A stretch of 60,000 nucleotides of DNA from Owenia fusiformis. Its lineage: Eukaryota > Annelida > Polychaeta > Sabellida > Oweniidae. The position numbers and the translations under genes were made by a program. Positions within the stretch are counted from its first letter, which is position 1, and each line of letters opens with the position of its first letter. Shown here piece after piece: positions 27,601 through 39,600 of this stretch. Below the pieces are notes generated by a model, which saw only the letters and a list, made by a program, of their open reading frames with translations, searched no databases and was not told where the DNA came from. The stretch lies in NCBI GenBank assembly GCA_903813345.2, contig CAIIXF020000007.1:33884538-33944537 (forward strand), read 5' to 3'.

Positions 27601-30600
27601 TAGGAATGGGGGGATTCAACACATCATTCATTTGTCCTGGCCATAGGAATTAGGGAAGTTTTGGGAGGACTTCCTGAAATGCTGTGAAAACATTTGCAAC
27701 TATAATTAGCTGGGATTTATTGACAGTGCACTGGAGTTATTAATCTGATTTCAAGCTTCAAGCCATATTTGAATTACATTTAAACAACACAATTTTTGTT
27801 TGAATATTCTTGCTGTTTTGCTGTGTCTTTATTTTCTCAATGACTAACCCAGTTATTTCTGATATTGACAGATGTCTCGGGATCGGACGCAGATGTTGAC
27901 ACATACCCAGGACAATTTGGTATCATTATTTTATATTAGCTCTGCTCCCATGCCCCTTAGCACCATACATCTTTAGGCAATCTTATCTTGAAATGTGTTT
28001 TTAATATAAAGAAAGTTCATTCAAAATCAGTGTATCTGGAAATGGGATAGTTCAAAAAAATTTACTCTTTTGACCATATCTTGAATGATCCAGAGAGTTT
28101 TCTTAGTCAGAAGCTCAAAATGAATAGCTTCTCTTTAAAGTTGTTAACTACGGAAAAATTGAATGCAAGTTAACTTGAAAGATTAATCCTTTTGATGGCT
28201 TCTTTTTGTAATTTTGCATTTTTGACATTGGAGTCAGATTAATTATATGTGGCCTTCAATGTGTCTACTCCAAGACCTTAATAATAACTATGTTTACTTA
28301 TTTGAAGCCAGGCCTGTTCCTTTCACTATGTGGCTGTTCTTAATATTGGAAGTTAAAGTGACAAGTTGTAATTCCAGATACAATTGGCCTTCTAAGTTAA
28401 AAGTGGAAACAACATACATTTATAAGTATCCCAACGAACAAAGTTTGGTAGGGATATAATGAAGCCCTCTATCCATCCATCTGGAAGACAACTCAAATAC
28501 TGGTGCCCAAATTTCCTTCATATTTGGTGGAAAGATGAATGTTGGTAAATATTTTTACTCAAAAAATTGTTCAAGATGGCCACCACTTTATCTGGGGTTG
28601 GAAAACCACATTGTTAATATTGAGATTTTTCTGAAGTATAGTTTTACTATACTCAAATGCAATTTAGAGTAGATTACAAATATTGTATTGTTTGGGCTCC
28701 TAATGTTGTTTTTTGGTCACCCAATGTGGGATTTTGCAAAATTTTTCTGATCTCTTGGCTATGTTATTCTCAAATTGAAGGAATTTTAGTATAGAGTAGA
28801 TCACATTAAAGATCTCTTCAAAGTATGATTATTTTATACTCTTTTAGATCTCAAACATTGTAATGTCTCTATGATTTGTGCCTTTGAAACTCCTAAATGG
28901 AATATCTGCCAATTTAATCAAGGGTAAGAGTAGATGGTAAATATTACATCGTGACACATATACAAATTCATGAATACAGTGTTCGGTGGGATTTGCTACT
29001 CTGTGGAATTGCCAATTTCCAGTTATGTATTGCTTAAAACAGAATGATTAAGGGCATGGGGGTGTTAGGATATTATAGGACCCTTACTCCAGATGTTATG
29101 ACTGTTAACATGTAAACAAGTAGCCACATTATATAGAAAACGCTATTTATCACTTCCCTATTTCCTTTATTCACACAAAATATTTGGTGGATTTACACTA
29201 GCGCGCTAAGACGTCTTAGCTAAAACGTTTTAGCGTTAAAACGTTTTACAAATGTAATGTAAATCCAGATTTACTCAAGAGCTCTCGGCTAAGAGCGCTT
29301 AGCTAAAATGTTTTAGGACCCTAGTCATAGCCAAGACGTCTTAACATTAAAACGTTTTACAATCAAGTGTAAATCCATCGGTTTTAGCTAAGAGCTCTTA
29401 GCCCGGTTTTTTGCGTTGCGCCGAACGAAACATTTGAAACTTTCCATTTACATAAGTCGCATGGTCCTTTATTTTGTCTTATCCCTTGTTCCCAATATCA
29501 TCCCAAAATTATTGAGAATAACTTATTTGCCTGGCGATTTATCATAATCCTAATTTGTGCATAAACTCTTCCTGCTCTCTTTCATGCTTTTAACAATGCT
29601 GTCTTTAGGACATATTTTTCTGAAATCGATGCATTCTTCAGTACAAAGTCGGGTACAAAGTATAGAAGCGGGAAAGGAATAGCTACATAGACTGAACCGT
29701 CCTTCAACCAGTACTGAACTGCTTTTTTCATTTTACATGTATACCTACATATCTCTAAGACATTTTAGGAAAACAGGTGTAAACTCGATCTTATTTCCTA
29801 AAACGTCTTGAAAATGGTAATGTAAACTCAACTTAGTTTTTTTAAAACGTTTTAGCCAAAACGTCTTGGAATGCTGCGCGTAGTGTAAATTGGGCTATTG
29901 TAAGGTAGTGTAATATTTGCAAAAATTTAGTTTATATGCTTTATACATGTAATTACACTCTTTAGATTATTTACCAATTATTGCCAGAATCTAGAAATTC
30001 ACTAGAAGTATTATCTGATGCAGAAACATTTACTTCCATAGTGCTTTTGTGTTTGCTTATCATTGCTTTGTTTTTAATATTTTTAATAAATGTTGGGCAC
30101 ATATGGGGGTCTATAGGAGGTCCCTGAATGTTTTTAAAAGCTATTAATTTGTGCTCTTTTTCTCTTTTATCTCAATAGAACCTTCATTAGTGGAGAAGGT
30201 GTTGTAGAGCCCAGTTATTACATGAAAATGTTTTGATTGACCCCTCATTTTGTAGGTGATTTGATTTTTTACAAATAGTGATATTAGAACATATATGATT
30301 AAACTAATGTAGTTGCAAAAATGTAAAAAATAGTTATTGAACTGATTAAAAAAAGCATAGTTATGTTCCATCCTAATTATTGCCAAAAAATCAATGTAAA
30401 TATTGCATGCTTTAACCAGATTTTTATGTCACCACTTTTTGGTATATATATATATTGTTATGGTCTCCGTTTTTTTTTTGTGACAGCGGTTGGTGGTTGG
30501 TGTCTGTAGCAAACTCGTAACTTGCAATATCTAAACAAATAGTCAGTTTAGACTGACTATTTGGGTAACAATTGGCGGGTAGCGTCTGTAACAAATTCTA

Positions 30601-33600
30601 ACAACTTTCAATAACATAACAAATACTGTTTTCAGAAGTTCAAAGCTGATTTAAGATATAAGATTTGACCCTCAATGACCTTTAGAAGGTCAAAAAGGTT
30701 AAAAAAAGGTCAAAAAGTTTGCTTGAAATTGGCTTAAATTCTTTTCAAAATCATCTACAAGTTCTCAGAATTCAAATCTGACTTTAGATTTGACCTGGTA
30801 AAAAGGTCTACAAGGTCTTTAGGTTAAAAAGAAAAGGTATTTTCAACTTGCTTCAAATTGATCAAATTTTCAAGGTGGTTGTGACATTTTGTCATGTTAA
30901 TATTTTTTCAAACATATGGAATTTCTTAATTATCCCAACGAACGAAGTTCGGTAGGGATATAGTGAAGCCCTCCGTCCGTCCGTCCGTCCGTCCGTCTGT
31001 CCGTCCGGAAGATAACTCAAATATTAGTTGACGGATTTTCTTCATATTTAGTGGAAAGATGTATATTGATGAATAGTTTTACGCAAAAAAACTTGACTAT
31101 AAAAAATAGATCTCATATCTTAGAAGCGTATCAGTTCACTAAAAATACTAGAAGACCTGACATATTTTGCCATGCACTGCGCCTATTCATTTGGCAATTC
31201 AGTTGTAAATTTTCTCTTGAAAAAATAAAACTTCCAAATTTGTTGAGTTTTCTTGCAGAAATCACCCACTCCCCCATCCATTTTGTACGATCACCGGGCG
31301 TGACCATAAGACATTGGCATGCTGATCATTACCATTAGTTTTATTAAAAAATGACTATTTTTACCTAATTGAAATATCTAACAAAATTAGTTTAGCAATT
31401 CAATTTTCTACCAAAATGTTAAAATATGCAACTGGCATAATGTGATAAAAACTTATTTTTGAAAATGTAATTGTTGTAGATATGCCCCGTGATCCAAGCC
31501 TTGTTTTGATCCTGAAGTGGGGTGGTGAGCTGACCCCTGCAGGGAAGACACAAGCAGAGCAGCTTGGGAAGGCATTCAGATGCATGTATCCAGGTGGCCA
31601 AGGTGAGATCAATCTCTCATGTTAAAGTTTAAATGAATTTGTTTAAAATACAATTAATTTGAGCTTCATTCTGAGTCAATTGCAGTTAATTCTAGTATTC
31701 ACACTTACAAATTAAAATTGTTTCAATAAATTGGTCATTCAAATTGAGATAAAACTATATTTAAAATGAAAATATTCAAACCATTTAATAGGATTACATG
31801 GTATAAGTTAATTTGTCAGTTATATGATATTGCAAGCTAGTAGGAAAGCATTGTAACGACCCTGGAAGTCTTGATCGCTCAGTCTGACCACTGACAAGAG
31901 CATGAGACTCTGAACTGGGAGATCATGGTGTTCCATTTCGGCATTGGGATTATTGAATAGCACACTCCCATTCATGTCTCTGGCTTGTTGCATTGCAGCT
32001 CCCTGGAGGTGCCTTCGGGTCATTACAGTATTATTTTTTCCCCAAGCAAATCCAACTAGATTGGTTTTTAAATTAATATTTATAGTAGATTGTAACTGAA
32101 AAAGTTTGACGAGAGAATAAAACAGTTTCACTATTGTGTATTAATCAAGAACATTTTGTCTCTTGTTTTGAAACTTCTTGCTTTGTGAAATCTGCATAAT
32201 GAATTAAGAAAGAGGAATAACTTTTTGTAAATGTAAAGCATTATGAATTCTGTTTTTATTTGTGATTTGATAATTAGCTAGCTTGATTTTGCAAAAAAGC
32301 ATCATGATGTGTTTATGATTGATGTATGCTTGATTAAGGCCATGGTAAATCCATAAAGTGTTAAACCTTCTATATAACAACTCTTCAAACCTCTATGGCA
32401 AAGGGGCGTAAAGTCGATGTGTGAGGTAATGTCGACATGACAAATGGGGTAACTTCGACACTTACTAAATAAGAATTTTGAATTTCCGTTTTCCGACATG
32501 TTTGATTTCTGGATAGATAAAATCTCACGAGATCTCGATCCATGTGAGTAAAAAAATATGGCTTCCTCCTAGATCAGAAATTAGAGGAAATAAACAACAA
32601 GGTGTCGAAGTTACCCCAAAATGGTGTTGACGTTATGCCCCTTCACCCTACCCCTAAGAGTGGACTAAGAGTTCTCATTTCTCTTAGTCCACTCTTATTT
32701 CTTCATAAAAGAATAAGTTTATTATTAATTAATTAAAAAACATTTATTTATTTACTTTGGCCTTTTATATTATTTGAGTATATACTAAATGAGGTCAGCC
32801 TATATGTAGGTGATGATGGAGAGAGGGGGCTCAGCCTATTACAATTACATAACCATTGTCGACATGACATCCAACTGTATGCATCTGATGAGGGCAGGGT
32901 CCAGATGACTGCAGCAGCTTTCTCAAAGGTAGCCACTGCTCCATGCCCAGATCTGCTCCAGCCACCCACTGTTATGCACAGCTACCAATGCTTGGCACCC
33001 TTTGTTTTCTGCAAATTGAGAAAGCTTTATACACTTTGTTTCCAAGTATCTTCAAGGGAGATAAACTTGCTAACCCTTTTTTGAAACATAGATGTCACTA
33101 AATTCTTCCATACTCACATTCTGAAGTGGAAAATACTGTACAAGTGAGAAAAGAGGAATTGCAATTAAACGACAAAAACAGGCATTAGCGCTCAAATGAT
33201 AATCAAATCAAATAATTTTGGACAGCACCAAGCTTGTTTGAAAATTTTACTCACCCGGTAATTTACTAATCATAATGAAGTCATCGTGTCTGCCAGGCAT
33301 TGTATAGCAGTGCTTTGTAATGTGTAAGTCTACTACTAGCAGTCTACTGCTATATGAAGTGTCCTCAACCCTGTGTGACAAATACAAATGCAAAGGAAAA
33401 TGTCAAGTTGTAAAACATTGTAAAGTGTGCTGGTTAAAATCAGTATTAGTGAGAACAGTGTCACCAGTTCAACAGCCCTATCACGAGTGCTTTTTAAATA
33501 TGTGCAGCTTGATTGCCTTGAATTCACTGTGGGCTATTTGAACTGTATACGTAAAATTTAAATTTGTGGATTTGTGCCTCAGAAAATTCAAAATGGCTGC

Positions 33601-36600
33601 CTAGAACAGGAATTCACCTTTACTTAGAGATATCTTTAAAGTATGGTTACATGATACCACAATGATCTCAAGTATTTATTGGAGGGAAGAGTTGATGGTA
33701 AATATTACATTGTGACCGTACAGATTCATTATTTATAGTCAAGTGTTCTTCAAGTGTTCTTCAATCTACGAGGGTTGATCATAAAGTTCTCATAATATCT
33801 CTCATAATATCTTTTCAATATTTTCTTATGAAATCTTGACAGAATGTGCAGCATGAGTTTTATTGATCCAGAGAAAAATATTTAGAATAACAGAAAAGTT
33901 AGACAAGAAAACGTTGCCATAGTAACTTGAAATCAAGGCACCCGGGGTAAATAAAGAAATTAGCTAAAATAGCCCTCCTTAACCATGTTTAAATACATAA
34001 TAAGTTGTTATGTCACCACCAAAAGTGGTGACATATTGTTATGGTCTCCGTTTTTTTTTATGTCACCACCAAAAGTGGTGACATATTGTTATGGTCTCCG
34101 TTTTTTTGCGACGGCGGTTGGTGGTTGGCGGTTGGTGGTTGGCGGTTGGTGGTTGGCGTCCGGCATCCGGCGTCTGTAACAATTTCTTACAACTTCCTAT
34201 AACTTAACAAATACTGTTTAGACTGACTTCAAATTTTTTTCTAAATCATCTACATGTTCTCAGAAGTTCAAATCTGACTTTAGATTTGACATTTGACCTT
34301 CAATGACCTTCTCAAGGTCAAAAAGGTCTTTTTTCAACTTGCTTCACATTGACTAAATTTTTTTTCAAAATCATCTACATGTTCTCAGAAATTCAAATCT
34401 GACTTTAGATTTGACATTTGACCTTCAAATCTGACTTTAGATTTGACATTTGACCTCCAATGACCTTCTCAAGGTCAAAAAAGGTCAAAAAGGTCTGTTT
34501 TCAACTTGCTTCAAATTGACTAAATTTTTTTTTCAAAATCATCTACGTGTTCTCAGAAATTCAAATCTGACTTAAGATTTGACATTTGACCTTCTCAAGG
34601 TCAAAAAAGGTCAAAAAGGTATGTTTTCAACTTGCTTCAAATTGACTAAAAAAATTTTTCAAAATCATCTACGTGTTCTCAGAAATTCAAATCTGACTTT
34701 AGATTTGACTTAAGATTTGACATTTGACCTTCAATGACCTTCTCAAAGTCAAAAAAGGTCTTTTTTCAACTTGCTTCAAATTGACTAATTTTTTTTTTCA
34801 AAATCATCTACATGTTCTCAGAAATTCAAATCTGACTTTAGATTTGACCTTCAATGACCTTCTCAAAGTCAAACAAGGTCAAAAAGGTCTTTTTTCAACT
34901 TGCTTCAAATTGACTAATTTTTTTTTTCAAAATCATCTACATGTTCTCAGAAATTCAAATCTGACTTTAGATTTGACATTTGACCTTCAATGACCTTCAC
35001 AATGTCAAAAAAGGTCAAAAAGGTATTTTTTCATCTTGCTTCAAATTGACTAAATTTTTTTTCAAAATCATCTACATGTTCTCAGAAATTTAAATATGAC
35101 TAGATTTGACATTTTGAAGCAAGTTGAAAACCTTGCTTCAAATTGACTAAATTTTTTTTTCAAAATCATCTACATGTTCTCAGAAATTCAAATCTGACTT
35201 TAGATTTGACATTTGACCTTCAATGACCTTCACAATGTCAAAAAAGGTCAAAAAGGTATTTTTTCATCTTGCTTCAAATTGACTAAATTTTTTTTTCAAA
35301 ATCATCTACATGTTCTCAGAAATTCAAATATGACTTTAGATTTGACATTTGACCTTCAATGACCTTCTCAAGGTCAAAAAAGGTCGAAAAGGTCTTTTTC
35401 AACTTGCTTCAAATTGACTTTTTTTTTTTCAAAATCATCTACATGTTCTCAGAAATTCAAATCTGACTTTAGATTTGACATTTGACCTTTAATGAGCTTC
35501 TCAAGGTCAAAAAAGGTCAAAAAGGTCTGTTTTCAACTTGCTTCAAATTGACCAAATTTTTTTTCAAAATCATCTACATCTTTTCAGAAGTTCAAATTTG
35601 ACTTTACAAGTTCTCAGAAGTTCAAATCTGACTTTAGATTTGACCTTCAATGACCTTCTCAAGGTCAAAAGGTATTTTCCAACTTGCTTTAAATTGACCA
35701 AATTGTTTTAGGTGGTGACATTTTGTCATGTTAATGCCTTGTCAAATAAGCTATCAAACATCTTAAATTGTCAAATAATATGTGCTTTTGACTGTTGTGA
35801 ACTATTATAATGGTCATGTGAATTGTATGGTCTCATAATGGATGATTGTTATGCTTCATTAGAAGTGACTGTTAGACCCTATGACTGTTTTGTCAAATAT
35901 TCCGAGGAAAATTGATTTTGCCCCTTTAGATCATTTTTAACATGTTCAGACCACACACAGGGTATAATTCAGTTGATATCTTAGCAATATATTTGTTTTA
36001 GATCATGCTTAGTCTGACCAAAGAATCTACACATTTTGTCAGTATGAATTTTATTTTTATGAAGATCTCTGCATCTATTGCATTCTCTTACTCAGTCATT
36101 TCTAATCATTAGCTTTGAGTCTCAGACTCTGGTATCACATCTAATGAAGCATGAAAGCATCCCCCATGACATCACACAATCCACATGATCAATTTTTTTA
36201 ATAGTAAAAGCATTTAACAACATATTCAAGTTAACATTTGAACGTGTTTGGTAATTTATGAGAGTTTATTATGTGTTTTAACATGGTTAATTTAGAGCTA
36301 TTCTCTCAATTACTTTTATTTGCCCCTGGTGCCTTGATTTCCTGTTACCATGGCAACCATTTCTTATTTAATATTTCTGTTTGACTAAATATGTTTTGCT
36401 GAGTTAATAAGACGGTCTATGCTGCAAATTCTCTGAAAATTTCATTAGAATATATTGAAAAATAAAGAAATTAGAGAGATATTATGAGAACTTTATGATC
36501 AACCCTCGTATATCCAAAAGTTTTGTGAATATTTTGCATATTTTATGTTTTGTGTAGTAAGATTGTAATTTTTTATTTCACTTCAAACAACTTTTCTAAC

Positions 36601-39600
36601 GGTTACTTATTATTTCAATATCAAGAAGAATCCGCCACTACATTTGAAAATAATTCAGATTTAGTCACCTTTTCCCATTGAGCTTCAGAACAAAAAGAAA
36701 GGTTGTCACTTGGAAGTTAATTGAGCATCTCTAAGTTGTCAACGGAGAAAGAAGGCCAGCTTTATTTTGCTTCCAAAGATTCATACATAGAAATTATAAT
36801 GAAGTTATACAATCACAATAAGAACAGTTTGTTGGTAGAGGTATAAGAGAGTGGTCTCCTAAAAGAAATTAGTTGATTCTACATGATGACTGTGACCTTT
36901 CCAGCAGTGAAGTAATTACCAGATGCACTACGCATCCTGGACACAAACCCCACCAATTGTGCTCTACAAAAGGAATTCTCTGAAATGTAGTTCGACCCAA
37001 ATGAGGTTTTGAAAGATGGGTATTTGTTACAAAATGTCTCGTTCTAGTTAGATGTAATACACTTTGACAATTAAACAGAATACATAAAATGGAAATTTTG
37101 TGTATGCATGGGTCTGCATCTTTATTTAGGAATATTCACTAATATATCCTTTCTTTCATCTTTCTATTTTATGTTATCCATTAATGCTTGTTCCTTTAGC
37201 TTCTACCCTCTTGCTGACATATCGGCTTATGTTCTGTAGCAACTGGGCTAGGTCTGGGCAAGGTCTGGGCTAGGTCGTGGCTAGGTCTTGCCTCAGTCGG
37301 GGCTAGGTCGTGGCTAGGTCTTGCCTCAGTCGGGGCTAGGTCACTGCTAAGTTGGAGAGTGCTGCCTGCACATGCTGCCGTGAACGTATGAAATATTCCA
37401 CAATGGTCACGTCATCTCAGTTGTCATCTATGTATTCAATTTGATTACTCTTCATTGGATACTACATGTGCATTTATTTTAAAGATGTATGAATATCTGA
37501 TTTTAATATTGTAATATTATGTATTGTGATATATAATTGAAAACAATTTTGTGAGCAATGACCATCACTGGTCAGTATCAAGCAATTGTAATGGCCGTCA
37601 CCTTTGCATTTAGGATGACAGACAGGAAGTGTTGATTTTGAGTTTTCATCGAATTTAACTACTTAGTAGTTGATGTAATGCTTTGATATTTGAACTAAAC
37701 CAGGCTTATATGACACAAAAATTCTGGAGTATGATCAATTGACCTTTTGCGATCAGAATTCGGGAATTTTGTTTATGGATACTGTTGTCATGTATTTCGT
37801 CTTATTGGTGTGACGTCATATAGAAATGATATTAGACATGATGGAATCACGAAATGGCGGACACGTGGCAGTTTTGAGCTAAAAACATTATCGTTTCTTT
37901 TATGAAAACCATGGGTCGAATATTTACCAGGATTGCCGATTTGACTAGATCATGAGTATAATTCAATAAAGTACGAAATAGTGAAGATAATCTCTCAAAA
38001 TCAAAAAGTTATAGCAGTGTGGCATAATTGTGACGTCACTACAAGATAGAATCCATCCGGTGATCGCAAATCATCAATTGTTAATATATTGTGCGTAGGT
38101 GCCACAATTCAATGATATCTTCCACGGCTTGAGGGAAGGTTACTTGAAATGCATTAAAGCATTCCGTCAACTATACAGTTAAGTAGTTTAATGCAATGAA
38201 AACTAAAAATAATGAAATAGACACTTCCCATCCGCCATCTTTAATGCGAAGGTGACGGCCATTACCATTGCTTGATACTGACCAGTGATTATGTTCTGCT
38301 TAAAATAAATTTTGCTTACAGATAATTTGTATATGGATAGTAAGACAACCATAATAAATTTGACACAAAATTTTGAAGAGTTTAATTGAGGTGTAACTAA
38401 CAGCTAAGCTTTGTATGTGAACACCTTGAAATGTGAACACTTTTTCTTAATGTTGTAGAATCTTAATTCTCTTTGACTATAAAGTAATGAGAACTTTTGA
38501 GAGTGTGCATCTCTCATTGCAGATGAACAGATTGTCCCTTATAGCTGTTTTAATTGAGCTTTCCATGTTGTACATGTTGAATGCTAAAATGACATGACCA
38601 TTGTGCAATGTTCTTATGGTTAGGATATCTGAGATTAAACCAAATCTGCGATATCTGCGATGTTTTTTGTATTCTGTCTAATCCAGGAGACTATAACACA
38701 CCTGGCCTTGGCCTATTGAGGCTCCACAGTACATTCAGACATGATCTGAAGATTTATGCCTCTGATGAGGGCAGAGTTCAAACAACGGCAGCTGCGTTTG
38801 CTAAGGTACAATAGCCTTTCAACTGTTCCTGGGGAGTTGATGTTCAAGTGCAAGTGTCTCAGCTATATACATACGAGTATCAGCAGAAGGCCTTTTTACA
38901 AGCTTCTTCACTTTCTAGATATTTTTTTTACTCTATGAATAAGTTTTTAGCAAAACTTAATATTTTAATTAGAGCTATATTTTTTTATGTCATTGTGTCC
39001 TACATTATTCACAATATAGATCTGCGGCATATATATCTGCTTTCAAAGTATAGGTTTAATTTTGATTCTGGGTCAGTCAATCCCAAAATGTGTTATTTTT
39101 CCTGCCAAAGATTATCCTGACTGATCTAGTCAACCCCCCAGGCAACTGTTCCTTTTATTTCTTTTGCGACAAGGTAAACCATATAACACTCTAAATGTCT
39201 TGTTCTAAAAGCTTATGTTTAAATTATAAGTTCTCTATGTTTAAACATTTATTTTTTTGTATATTGCAAATATAACTTTAAGCCTGAAGCCATCATTTAT
39301 ATTAATACTATTCTAAGGTATTAATTTGGTTTTAGTTACAATTCATCTTCATTTTTAATTATGCAGGAATAAATATTCATTTTTTGTTCATGATTTATGT
39401 GTTCCTAATGATGTTTACCTTTTCGAATGCAAAAAGACACTTTCATTTCAGTTTTATTTATATTGCATGTATGTTAAAGCTTATTTCTTGAGTTATAATC
39501 TAAACATTTCTCTGCTGGTATTGCTTTGATAAAACATTGACTACTCCACTCAAACATTTTGTTACACATGTATATATGTTAAGTAACATAAAACATAGTA

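Noticed and set aside
32748-32969. Minus-strand ORF of 73 aa
   Set aside because: Shadow of exon 14a, which has clear PPIP5K similarity and splice sites on the + strand.
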